From the NCBI GenBank assembly GCA_964464145.1, contig CAYXFB010000007.1, positions 1 through 60,180 of the forward strand: 60,180 bases of DNA, written 5' to 3'. The first letter of the stretch is position 1; the number at the start of each line of letters is the position of its first letter. Of the stretch, positions 8,536-15,935 are shown one piece after another. The translations under genes and the position numbers were made by a program. The notes beneath the pieces were generated by a model, which worked only from the letters and a program-made list of their open reading frames with translations, made no database searches and was not told the origin of the DNA. This DNA comes from UBA5399 sp964464145 (GTDB lineage: Bacteria; Bacillota; Clostridia; Christensenellales; Christensenellaceae).

Positions 8536-8964
8536 TTACTCCTCCTTGACGCACTCCTTCGCGACGTCCATTAAAATTCTGCCGAAGAGCTCGGCCTCCT
8601 CTTTAGAATAGCGATTCTCCACCGCCTTTGCCATACGGCACATAAGCGCGTCGTATGCCTTAAACTCTTTCAATATACCCGGTTGAACGGATATATATTT
8701 CACGCGCCCGTCCGTTGCGCTGGGTGTCCTCACAAGCAGCCCCTGCTTTATGAGCTCGTTCAGCTTCATCGTCACGGCGGGCTTTGATATGTGCAGCAGC
8801 TTTGCAAGCCTGCTGGCCGTGCAGTTTTCCGTGCCGGCTATTATCTCAAGATACAGCATACTATTGTAAGACACGGCGGCAGATTGCTTCATTTGGTTCA
8901 TTAGCCGCAGCTCGTGAATGGCCACATCGTGGTAAAATTTATCCAATGTCTCCGCAAGATCCAT
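8536..8964 (-). CDS. MarR family transcriptional regulator
   Basis: The 142-residue winged-helix protein has dimer helices at both ends and a central HTH (TASRLAKLLHISKPAVTMKL, about residues 50-69), followed by a wing with the usual Asp-Gly-Arg (TDGRVKYISV). It is the first gene of an operon with the MATE pump. A consensus promoter and a 14-bp palindrome at the expected transcription start suggest autorepression. No ligand can be inferred. Confidence 0.9.
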   Translation of the reverse strand: MDLAETLDKFYHDVAIHELRLMNQMKQSAAVSYNSMLYLEIIAGTENCTASRLAKLLHISKPAVTMKLNELIKQGLLVRTPSATDGRVKYISVQPGILKEFKAYDALMCRMAKAVENRYSKEEAELFGRILMDVAKECVKEE

Positions 8965-8992
8965 GCGCGTACCTCCACAGTTTAGTTAACCA

Positions 8993-9046
8993 AATTTAAT
9001 TAAATTCAATTAACCATATTTTAGCTTGGTAAATGAAGTTAGTCAA
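8993..9046 (-). promoter_or_regulatory. Promoter and probable MarR operator
   Basis: On the minus strand TTGACT (9041-9046) and TAAAAT (9018-9023) are 17 nt apart. The perfect 14-bp palindrome AATTTAATTAAATT lies at 8993-9006, 11 nt past the -10, with GTTAAC/GTTAAT-like repeats beside it. A bound dimer here would block initiation. The placement is read from sequence; the binding protein is inferred. Confidence 0.65.
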
Positions 9047-9095
9047 GTAGTTTTTTTTCAGTGCCGCTTGATTTTTATGTATTGGCAAAAATAAA

Positions 9096-9126
9096 AACGG
9101 AGCGGTTCACGCAAAACCACTCCGTT
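9096..9126 (-). terminator. Terminator of the PadR-HAAS-ABC operon
   Basis: Arms AACGGAG-C-GGTT and AACC-A-CTCCGTT pair with one central mismatch. On the minus strand TTTTTATTTTT follows. It lies 30 nt after the permease stop. Confidence 0.8.
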
Positions 9127-9155
9127 AAATTTGTGGAGCTATAGATCGTTTGGCA

Positions 9156-9875
9156 CTATCTGTTTCGCCCGGCGCGCCTGAACAGCAGGCTTGCCAGCAA
9201 GAAGGCGCCCAGCGCTATGCAGGCCATGGCAAGCGCGCAGAGCTGCGGTGAATCGCCCGTTATCATATTTTGCGCAAGCGCGGCGGGCAGCACGCCGCCT
9301 ATGCTGCGCATTGCCTCGGGCAGCAGCGCGGAGGGGAACATTATGCCCGTGAACATTATGGAGGGCAGAAACACCAGTATGCCCACCATGGTTATAACGC
9401 TCTGTTTTCTGACCAGCGAAGCCAGCAGCGTACCCGCCGCACAGCTTGAGAGCGCGGCCAGCGCAACGGCTCCCCAAAAGAGTGGCGCGTCGGCTATGCC
9501 CGCCGTGCCGAATATGGGCGGCGCGAGCAGCACTATTATAAGGCACACCAGCATCATGTGGGCAAATGCCAGCAATATGTTGGACAAAAGAAAGGACCAG
9601 GGCGGTATGCCCGCCGCCTTGTAAGCGTCCAGCACGCCCGTGGCTCGCGCGCTCACTATGCCCTGCGGCAAGCCCATGAAGGCCGCCATGGATATGGCGA
9701 ATATGCAGCACACCGCCTCCAGCATATAGTCGCTGTTGCCCGCCGCCATAGCGTCCATTATTATGCCCAGCACGAAAAACATGAGCAGCGGTACTATGTA
9801 ATATACCACAAGTATGCCCTTGTCCCTAAGATCGCATTTCAGCTGTATGCCAAGCTGTGTGAATATGGCGCTCAT
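9156..9875 (-). CDS. ABC-2 type transporter permease
   Basis: This 239-residue protein has six predicted membrane helices and an N-terminal amphipathic segment, the pattern of ABC-2 export permeases. The motif-like stretch SARATGVLDAYKAAGIPPWSF between helices 2 and 3 matches the coupling region of drug or bacteriocin exporters of this family. Its start overlaps the ATPase stop by 4 nt. It probably forms the membrane dimer of the exporter encoded with 9872-10765. The substrate is unknown. Confidence 0.88.
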   Translation of the reverse strand: MSAIFTQLGIQLKCDLRDKGILVVYYIVPLLMFFVLGIIMDAMAAGNSDYMLEAVCCIFAISMAAFMGLPQGIVSARATGVLDAYKAAGIPPWSFLLSNILLAFAHMMLVCLIIVLLAPPIFGTAGIADAPLFWGAVALAALSSCAAGTLLASLVRKQSVITMVGILVFLPSIMFTGIMFPSALLPEAMRSIGGVLPAALAQNMITGDSPQLCALAMACIALGAFLLASLLFRRAGRNR

Positions 9876-10765
9876 ACTGCGTCATCCCCCTTTTTTATGC
9901 TTAAAAATAGCTCTTCCAGGCTGGCACGCTCCACGCGCAGATCCACTATGTCCGCGCCCTCCCGCTCAGCCGCGTCCAATATTTGGCGCAGCGCCGTTTT
10001 TATGTCGCCCGTTTGGAAGCTCATATAGCCGCCTTCCAGCCTTTCGCATTGCAGCTTGGCTGGCGGACGCATATCGCCGCTCGTTTTCAAAAGTATGTGG
10101 CTCAGCGCCGAAGCGCGTGCGGTCAGCTCCAGCGGCGAACCCGTCTGCGCCACCCTGCCCTCGCTCAAAAACACTATGTTGTCGCAGAGCTGCTCGGCCT
10201 CCTCCATATCGTGAGTGGCCATGAGTATTGTCACGCCGCGCTCCTTTAGCGCGCGTATTTCCGCATGCAGCGAGTGCCGACCCTCCACGTCCAGCCCGGC
10301 GGTGGGCTCGTCCAATATGAGCACCTGCGGATCGTGGCAGAGCGCCAGCGCCAGATGCAGACGGCGTTTGCGCCCGGCGGAGAGTGCCGCGTACTGCTTT
10401 TTCGCGTAGCCGTCCAAACCGAAGCGCGAAAGTAGATCGGCTCTGTAGCCCACATTATGCCACGCGCAAAAAAGCTTCATGGCTTCGGGCGGCGTCATTG
10501 CCTCGGGCAGCGCGGTGGATTGAAGCTGCACGCCCAGCAGCCTCTTGGCCTCCCGAGCGCGGGAATCCATACCCAGCACGGTTATGCCGCCGGAATCGAC
10601 GCGGCGTATGCCCTCCAGGCATTCGAGCGCCGTGGTCTTGCCCGCGCCGTTCGCGCCCAGCAGCGCGGTGGTTTCGCCCGGCTTCACACAAAAGCTAAGG
10701 CCGCTGAGCGCGCGTTTACCGCCGTAGCTTTTTACCACGCCCTCGTACTTTATAGCGTTTTCCAT
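9872..10765 (-). CDS. ABC transporter ATP-binding protein
   Basis: The 297-residue ATPase has Walker A GANGAGKTT (about residues 36-44), a Q-loop region (LGVQLQS), a signature LSAGRKRRL that departs from LSGGQ, Walker B VLILDEPTAGLD and the switch MATHDMEEAE. A C-terminal extension of about 80 residues follows, as in DrrA/CcmA-type exporters. The ABC-2 permease overlaps it by 4 nt and is the obvious partner. The gene follows the HAAS protein by 25 nt in the PadR-controlled operon. The altered signature is compatible with activity in this subfamily. Confidence 0.9.
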   Translation of the reverse strand: MENAIKYEGVVKSYGGKRALSGLSFCVKPGETTALLGANGAGKTTALECLEGIRRVDSGGITVLGMDSRAREAKRLLGVQLQSTALPEAMTPPEAMKLFCAWHNVGYRADLLSRFGLDGYAKKQYAALSAGRKRRLHLALALCHDPQVLILDEPTAGLDVEGRHSLHAEIRALKERGVTILMATHDMEEAEQLCDNIVFLSEGRVAQTGSPLELTARASALSHILLKTSGDMRPPAKLQCERLEGGYMSFQTGDIKTALRQILDAAEREGADIVDLRVERASLEELFLSIKKGDDAV

Positions 10766-10790
10766 TCTTTTTCCCCTCCCAATAAATTGT

Positions 10791-11753
10791 TCAGCGCTTG
10801 CCGTGGCGTATGCAGTGATAAAGTGCCTTACCGCTGTCCATTACGTAGGCCAGTATAAAGAACGCCACGAAAACCATCATGAATATATAGCTCAGATTCG
10901 GCCATCCCGCGGGCAGGATGGAAATCGTGCCCATGTTCCACAGCGCCGGGTTGAGCAGCGCGGGCAATAAAAGCGCCAGCGAAAATATGTTTACTATAAC
11001 TATAAATATTGTGAGCCGCAGTGTGTAGCGCCCCTCCGCCACCCGGCATATCTCGCGCACTATGCCCAGCCCGAAGCACAGGTTCACTATGGGCAGCGTG
11101 GCACGCAGCACATCTATATCGAATATGGGGTGGAGCACAACGCCGTTCTCAAGGTCTATTATGCCTAGATACTGCGGGGCCATGTTGAAAAGCAGCAGCA
11201 CAAGCATGGTGAAAACTATCATGGCTATGGGCTCGCTCTTCTTTATGAGGTTGCTAACATCGGGAACGGGCTGCAATTTTTCTATGCTCCACGGTTCCAG
11301 ATCGAAGCGCACCCGCGCACGCTCGAATATGGCGAACATGAGCGTCACGAAGCCGAAGGCTATGACGGAGCCCATGAGCAGGTTGCCCACAAAAGTTAGG
11401 AATATCTCACCCACGCCGGCCGCAGAGGTTATGGCCTGCACTATGGACGCAACAAGCAGCCCGAACACCACGCAGGGCAGCACTATCTTCAATATGAAAA
11501 CATACTTGTCGTAATAATCGCCGCTTATGAGAGAGCGGCTTTTGTCTGAGTAGCTTGCCGCCAGCTCCGCCGGGCTGCCCAGTTTTTTTATAACGGCGCG
11601 CACATCCTCCTCTGTGTAGCTTTTGCCCGCGCGGGCTTCCAGCATATCGTAAATGTTTCCGGTGAGCTCGCGCTCTATATCCTCTCTGCCCTGCTGCGGC
11701 AGTCTGCGCGTAACGTCGTATACGTAGCGCCTTATTATTTCGTTTTTGTCCAT
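10791..11753 (-). CDS. HAAS-domain membrane protein (DUF1700-like)
   Basis: The roughly 320-residue protein begins with a cytoplasmic alpha-helical domain of about 75 residues (RRLPQQGREDIERELTGNI, then AVIKKLGSPAELAASY). This is the HAAS signature that follows PadR-like regulators in Firmicutes. Six or seven membrane helices come after it. I chose the ATG at 11753, 1 nt after the PadR stop, with GGATGG in front. In known pairs the HAAS protein is thought to bind the PadR repressor and link it to a membrane process, so it may sense the exporter's substrate. Confidence 0.85.
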   Translation of the reverse strand: MDKNEIIRRYVYDVTRRLPQQGREDIERELTGNIYDMLEARAGKSYTEEDVRAVIKKLGSPAELAASYSDKSRSLISGDYYDKYVFILKIVLPCVVFGLLVASIVQAITSAAGVGEIFLTFVGNLLMGSVIAFGFVTLMFAIFERARVRFDLEPWSIEKLQPVPDVSNLIKKSEPIAMIVFTMLVLLLFNMAPQYLGIIDLENGVVLHPIFDIDVLRATLPIVNLCFGLGIVREICRVAEGRYTLRLTIFIVIVNIFSLALLLPALLNPALWNMGTISILPAGWPNLSYIFMMVFVAFFILAYVMDSGKALYHCIRHGKR

Positions 11754-11754
11754 T

Positions 11755-12108
11755 TTATTCACCATCCTCCGTATCAAAAAGCCCGCTCATGCCGCGCGTC
11801 ATATCCTCCCAATGCTCTTTCAGCCCGGCAAGTACCTCCGCGCCAAGCTCCGTCATGGAATAATATTTGCGCGGCTTGCCGCTGGACGTTTCCCATTCGC
11901 TCAGCAAAAGCCCCTGCTTCTCAAGCCGCCGCAGCAGCGGATACAGCGTGGAGGGGTCCACAGCCATGCCGTGCTCCTCCAGATCCTGCACCAGCGAATA
12001 GCCGTACTTGGGCTTTTTAAGCCTGCACAGCGCGCTCAGCACAATAGTGCCCCGCCGCAGTTCCTGCGATAGCGAATTTATGATCTCTTTCTTTTCCTCG
12101 GTAGACAT
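11755..12108 (-). CDS. PadR family transcriptional regulator
   Basis: The 117-residue winged-helix repressor (RRGTIVLSALCRLKKPKYGY, DPSTLYPLLRRLEKQGLL, a wing with GKPRKYYSMTELG) has a short C-terminal dimer helix, the small PadR-s2 type. I chose the ATG at 12108 because the consensus promoter and operator at 12134-12171 lie within the longer frame. It leads an operon with the HAAS protein and ABC exporter and probably represses itself and them until relieved. Confidence 0.9.
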   Translation of the reverse strand: MSTEEKKEIINSLSQELRRGTIVLSALCRLKKPKYGYSLVQDLEEHGMAVDPSTLYPLLRRLEKQGLLLSEWETSSGKPRKYYSMTELGAEVLAGLKEHWEDMTRGMSGLFDTEDGE

Positions 12109-12133
12109 TACACCTATACCTCGCATATCATTA

Positions 12134-12171
12134 TGTGTCACATTATACTGTATGACACACAGTATTGTCAA
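12134..12171 (-). promoter_or_regulatory. Consensus promoter embedded in a PadR operator
   Basis: The minus strand carries TTGACA (12166-12171) and TATAAT (12142-12147) 18 nt apart. A perfect inverted repeat TGTGTCA (12134-12140) / TGACACA (12153-12159) with a 12-nt spacer encloses the -10. Two minor grooves facing the same side fit a PadR dimer, which would cover the -10 directly. Confidence 0.75.
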
Positions 12172-12207
12172 TACAGCAATAATACTTCTTTTCAAAGCGC
12201 GGAGAAA

Positions 12208-12237
12208 AAGCCCGCCGAGTAAACGTTCGGCGGGCTT
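12208..12237 (-). terminator. Rho-independent terminator upstream of padR
   Basis: The 11-bp perfect stem AAGCCCGCCGA/TCGGCGGGCTT is followed on the minus strand by TTTTTCTC. It most likely ends the spo0A transcript, though it is about 310 nt past the stop, and shields the padR promoter. Confidence 0.75.
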
Positions 12238-12546
12238 GGTGCATTTTTATTATATATTTTGGTATGTTTATTCGGAAGTGGGTAGATTTTATAATACTTG
12301 AAAATGTGTGTGGAAGGGTACTTATTCATAAAACGGACACATTTGTTCACTTAGTTATCCCCGTTATCCACATATCTATACACAAAATATATGAATATTT
12401 GTGTATTTCGCACTGATTTTATTATCAGATCGTAGCCGCTGGTTACATATGGCCATTTTCCCTTAATAGCGCCCAACGCAGGGGATTTGTATTTATATAC
12501 ACAGGTTTTGCCGCGCCCTCTGCAGCTTTGGACGGGGAATTTAGTA
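12238..12546. other. AT-rich intergenic stretch after spo0A with one DnaA-box-like site
   Basis: No ORF with a ribosome site is visible. TTATCCACA (12364-12372) matches the DnaA box consensus and TTATCCCC lies 9 nt to its left (12355-12362). Two sites alone do not make an origin. If the spo0A message runs to the terminator at 12208, this is a long 3' untranslated region. Confidence 0.4.
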
Positions 12547-13308
12547 TTAATACCCGGTGGAAAGCTTGTCCGCCATCAGCGCGACAAATTCGCCGTTGGT
12601 GGGCTTCATGTCCTTGAGGTATATGTCGCAGCCGAACACGGATTTGAGATTATCCATACGGTTTCTCTGCCAGGCCACCTCCAGGGCGTGGCGTATGGCA
12701 AGCTCCACCTTTGTGGGGGTCACGTCGAACCTTTTCGCTATCTCCGGATACAGGCGCTTCGTTATGCTATATATTATGGAAGGATCGGCCAGTGCCAGCT
12801 TTACCGCCTCGCGCAGATACTGGTAGCCCTTCAGGTGCGGAGGCAGACCCAGAGATAAGAATATCTCCATTATCTGCCTGTCCGTACCCGCGTCCTTCTT
12901 TGCAGAGGACACTTCCTCATGGGGTATATCCTCCGTTAAAATTTCCTCTATCCGGCTGTATAGCACATCGTTTTCATACGGCTTCAGCATATAGTAGCAC
13001 GCGCCCATGTTCATAGCCTTTTTTATGGCATCCTGATTGCTTATTGCGGATGTCACTATCACCTCCGGCGATTTTTCAAGACCCATATGATCGAGCAGTT
13101 CCATAAATTTATAGCCGTCGTGCATGGGCATAATAAGATCCAGCACCACCAAATCGGTTTCCTGCGCCTTTAGGTATTCACAGGCTTCCATAACGGAGGG
13201 CGTACACTCCACCTTGTCCACCCCGACCTTGCTTTTCAGAAAGTTTTTAAGCTCAAGCGCCTCTCTGTTGTCATCATCTACTATAAGTATACTGGCGTTT
13301 TCCAACAT
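12547..13308 (-). CDS. spo0A: Sporulation master regulator Spo0A
   Basis: The 253-residue protein has a receiver domain (ILIVDDDN, phospho-acceptor Asp57 in LVVLDLIMP, Thr/Ser in VIVTSA, Lys in MLKPYEND), a linker, and the Spo0A-specific effector domain from about residue 140. The recognition region (GYQYLREAVKLALADPSIIY, then FDVTPTKVELAIRHALEVAW) is close to that of known Spo0A proteins. The ATG at 13308 has GGAGGAACTA in front. Spo0A, once phosphorylated by the phosphorelay or orphan kinases, binds TGTCGAA boxes and starts sporulation. Its presence places the organism in a lineage of spore formers but does not prove sporulation. No spoIVB is beside it, unlike in many Clostridia. Confidence 0.97.
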   Translation of the reverse strand: MLENASILIVDDDNREALELKNFLKSKVGVDKVECTPSVMEACEYLKAQETDLVVLDLIMPMHDGYKFMELLDHMGLEKSPEVIVTSAISNQDAIKKAMNMGACYYMLKPYENDVLYSRIEEILTEDIPHEEVSSAKKDAGTDRQIMEIFLSLGLPPHLKGYQYLREAVKLALADPSIIYSITKRLYPEIAKRFDVTPTKVELAIRHALEVAWQRNRMDNLKSVFGCDIYLKDMKPTNGEFVALMADKLSTGY

Positions 13309-13363
13309 AAAATAGTTCCTCCCTGTTTTTGCTTTGCGAGTGGGTGATAAAAACACTACACCA

Positions 13364-13397
13364 TACTCGATCTAAAAGTATACTCGATCTAAAAGTG
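13364..13397. repeat. Two 17-bp tandem repeats upstream of spo0A
   Basis: TACTCGATCTAAAAGTA (13364-13380) is followed without a gap by TACTCGATCTAAAAGTG (13381-13397), about 55 nt before the spo0A start. Sixteen of 17 positions match. The spacing of about 1.6 helical turns and the promoter-proximal position suggest binding sites, but they do not match the 0A box TGTCGAA. The remainder of 13398-13580 is AT-rich with no gene. Confidence 0.7.
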
Positions 13398-13580
13398 TTT
13401 TTTTTCACGTTCACACATACACTTTGTATTAATAATTAAATATGCTTTTGCGAAAAAATTTATTCCATTTTCTTTCATTTTTTATGATAATTATTTTTTC
13501 GGATAGCGTTATTTTAATGAAATTAGCAGTATAAAAGCCAGCAGCTAAATTTTCGAACTTAATATCACAAATGTTCACGC

Positions 13581-13608
13581 TTGTTATTTCTCAATTTGGT
13601 AGTATAAT
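13581..13608 (+). promoter_or_regulatory. Promoter of ktrB-ktrA
   Basis: TTGTTA (13581-13586) and TATAAT (13603-13608) with a 16-nt spacer, 35 nt before the chosen ktrB start. Confidence 0.55.
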
Positions 13609-13642
13609 AATGTGAGTTCTATAATTGTATTGGGTTGGCAAT

Positions 13643-15010
13643 ATGACACAGATGATGAAAAAAAAGGAAATGACCCCGCCGCAGCTGTTGGTGGTGGGCT
13701 TTACCGCAATGATATTCCTGGGGGCTATATTGCTTAGCTTACCCATATCCTCAATTAAGGCTGTGCCGCTAAGCTTTTTGGAGGCACTTTTCACCTCCAC
13801 CTCGGCGGTTTGCGTTACCGGTCTTTCCATATTCGATCCGGGCAGCACGCTTTCCATGTTTGGGCAGGTGGTGCTGATAACGCTTATTCAGCTGGGCGGC
13901 CTGGGCTTTATGACCATGACCACGCTGACCTACCGCATGATAAGGCGGCGCAGCACGCTCAAGGATCGCGTGCACATAATGGACTCTTTTAACGAGACCC
14001 GTCTTTCCGGCATGATAAGCCTAACAAAATACGCGGCCATAATCACCGGGCTTGCAGAGCTTGCAGGCGCGCTGCTTTTTGCCATACGCTTTATACCGAT
14101 GTATGGCTTGGAGCGCGGCCTTTTCTACAGTATATTCCAGTCCATATCCTCCTTCTGCAACGCCGGTTTCGATGTTTACGGCCTGGGAAACAGCTTGGCG
14201 CCCTTTAGGAACGATCCTCTTGTCACCATAACCACAATGGCGCTCATAACATTGGGCGGCTTGGGATTTTTTGTGATTGCGGAGCTGTACGGAAAGCTTA
14301 TAAAGCGAACCCACAAAAAACTATCGCTGCATACCCGCTTGACGCTTATACTCTCCGGATCGCTTGTGCTGGGCGGTTTTTTGATATTCTTTATATCGGA
14401 GATAAACAACCCGCGCACTCTGGGAGCGCCGGGCATACAGCCGCAAGAGCAGGTGCTGGGAGCGTTTTTCCAGTCGGTCACGGCCAGAACGGCCGGTTTT
14501 TACACCACCCCGCAGGATATGCTTATGCCGCTTTCCAAGGCGGTCACAAGCGGGCTTATGTTTATAGGCGCGGCGCCGGGCGGTGCGGCGGGTGGCATAA
14601 AGGTAACAACCACGCTCACGGTAATATTGTTTATAATATCCATAGTGCGTGGCCGCGAGGATGTGGAGATAGCGCACAAGCGCATAAACAGGCAGCTTGT
14701 GCTGCGCTCTGTAGCCATATTCACCATAGGTATAGTTGTGGTGCTGTTCATGTCGGCCATTATTGCCGTTATAGAGCACGAGAATATTGCGCTCAGAGAT
14801 ATAGTTTTTGAGGTCACCTCCGCCTTTGGCACGGTGGGGCTGTCCGTTGGCATAACAAGTATGTTCTCGCCCGTAAGCTATGTGCTGCTCATACTCATAA
14901 TGCTGGGCGGCAGAGTGGGCATATTAACGTTTACAATGGCTTTGGCGCGCAGGCTGGCGCAAAACAAGGTCAATATAAAATATCCTGAGGACAAAATTAT
15001 AATAGGTTAA
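13643..15010 (+). CDS. ktrB: K+ uptake channel subunit KtrB/TrkH
   Basis: The roughly 455-residue membrane protein has four M1-P-M2 repeats with the selectivity-filter segments TSTSAVCVTGLS, SSFCNAGFDVYG, TARTAGF and SAFGTVGLSVG. The filter glycines are all present. The gating-loop glycines (GAAPGGAAGGIKV) lie in the third repeat. The length fits Na+-linked KtrB rather than longer TrkH. A TTG at 13625 could start it, but the ATG at 13643 gives the more usual N-terminus. The nucleotide-binding partner ktrA follows by 13 nt, so both make the KtrAB potassium importer. Confidence 0.92.
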   Translation: MTQMMKKKEMTPPQLLVVGFTAMIFLGAILLSLPISSIKAVPLSFLEALFTSTSAVCVTGLSIFDPGSTLSMFGQVVLITLIQLGGLGFMTMTTLTYRMIRRRSTLKDRVHIMDSFNETRLSGMISLTKYAAIITGLAELAGALLFAIRFIPMYGLERGLFYSIFQSISSFCNAGFDVYGLGNSLAPFRNDPLVTITTMALITLGGLGFFVIAELYGKLIKRTHKKLSLHTRLTLILSGSLVLGGFLIFFISEINNPRTLGAPGIQPQEQVLGAFFQSVTARTAGFYTTPQDMLMPLSKAVTSGLMFIGAAPGGAAGGIKVTTTLTVILFIISIVRGREDVEIAHKRINRQLVLRSVAIFTIGIVVVLFMSAIIAVIEHENIALRDIVFEVTSAFGTVGLSVGITSMFSPVSYVLLILIMLGGRVGILTFTMALARRLAQNKVNIKYPEDKIIIG

Positions 15011-15023
15011 AAGGTACTGTAAA

Positions 15024-15689
15024 ATGAAAAGACAATTCTTGATAATAGGTCTGGGACGTTTCGGCGAAACTATAGCGCGCGAGCTGGCGGAAGAGGGCGC
15101 GGAGGTAATGGCCGTTGATATGAACGAGGAGCTGGTGAACCACGCCGCATCCTACGCCACGCAGGCCGCCATGCTGGACGCGACGGACGATCAGGCGCTG
15201 GATTCGCTTGGCGTAAAGCATTTCGATGTTGTGTGCGTGTGCATAGGCAAGGTGGAGCCCAGCATTCTCATAACGCTGCTCTGCAAGGAACGAGGCGTGA
15301 AAACGGTGATAGCCAAGGCCAGCAGTGAACTGCATGCCAGCGTACTTGAGAAAGTGGGCGCGGATCGCACGGTATTTCCCGAGCGGGACGGCGGCGTTCG
15401 CCTTGCGCGCACGCTGCTGTCCTCCAACATACTGGAGCTTATAGAGCTTTCGCCCGAATACAGCATTGCCGAGTTTGACGTGCACAGCACCTGGGAAGAC
15501 AAAAGCATCATGGAGATGGATTTCCGCAACAGATTCGGCGTGAACGTGGTTGCCATAAGGAGCGGCCCGTACGTGAACATAAACCCCACCGCCAAGGACA
15601 TACTAAAGGACGGGGACATAATTGTGGCAATAGGCTCGGAAGATCAGCTTGAAAAGCTGGAGAGAATAACGCACAACAAAAAAGAATAG
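15024..15689 (+). CDS. ktrA: K+ uptake regulatory subunit KtrA (RCK domain)
   Basis: The 221-residue cytosolic protein has an RCK_N Rossmann fold (IIGLGRFGETIARELAEEGA, Asp at the end of beta-2 in VMAVD) and an RCK_C domain from about residue 140. In KtrAB an octameric ring of this subunit binds ATP/ADP or c-di-AMP and gates KtrB. It begins 13 nt after ktrB behind AAAAGGT and ends at a strong terminator, so the operon has two genes. Confidence 0.93.
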   Translation: MKRQFLIIGLGRFGETIARELAEEGAEVMAVDMNEELVNHAASYATQAAMLDATDDQALDSLGVKHFDVVCVCIGKVEPSILITLLCKERGVKTVIAKASSELHASVLEKVGADRTVFPERDGGVRLARTLLSSNILELIELSPEYSIAEFDVHSTWEDKSIMEMDFRNRFGVNVVAIRSGPYVNINPTAKDILKDGDIIVAIGSEDQLEKLERITHNKKE

Positions 15690-15700
15690 ATAACAAAAAA

Positions 15701-15731
15701 CAGGCCGGAAAGCTATCTCCGGCCTGTTTTT
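15701..15731 (+). terminator. Terminator of ktrB-ktrA
   Basis: CAGGCCGG (15701-15708) pairs with CCGGCCTG (15719-15726), followed by TTTTTAT. The dispersed repeat element begins immediately after. Confidence 0.9.
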
Positions 15732-15922
15732 ATACCAATTCCGATTTAAAACATTTGTTTTAAATCACGCGCAATCCTGCGCGACCTGAAAAATGTTTTT
15801 TCATTTTTTAGGCTGGAATGTCGTTCAATATTGATTTCATTCAAAATGTTACTCATTTTGAGACTGCCGTAAGGCAGTGATAAAAATATCATTTTTTTGA
15901 TGTTTTTATCTGGAATCAGTAT
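15732..15922. repeat. Dispersed palindromic repeat, copy A (191 bp)
   Basis: The element begins ATACCAATTCC and ends GGAATCAGTAT, near-perfect terminal inverted repeats shared with copies at 32412, 33974 and 44091. Inside is a chain of hairpins: GATTTAAAAC/GTTTTAAATC (15743-15766), CGCGCA/TGCGCG (15768-15783), AAAATG/CATTTT, ACTGCC-GTAA-GGCAGT and a long GATAAAAA/TTTTTATC arm. There is no coding capacity. It sits between ktrA and the 3' end of the sugar isomerase gene. The size and ends fit a MITE-like or REP-like element; no partner transposase is visible. Confidence 0.75.
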
Positions 15923-15935
15923 TATATGCACACGG

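Noticed and set aside
12355..12372. DnaA-box-like TTATCCACA with TTATCCCC beside it
   Set aside because: Two sites without a box cluster, unwinding element or dnaA/dnaN neighbours do not support a replication origin.
12541..12557. TACTAAATTCC-like sequence at the spo0A stop, similar to the repeat family end
   Set aside because: It has an extra base, no opposite end within 300 bp and no hairpin chain, so it was not counted as a copy.
13309..13560. Possible 0A boxes or sigma-H promoter before spo0A
   Set aside because: No TGTCGAA box was found on either strand, and the sigma-H-like strings were too poor to support a call.
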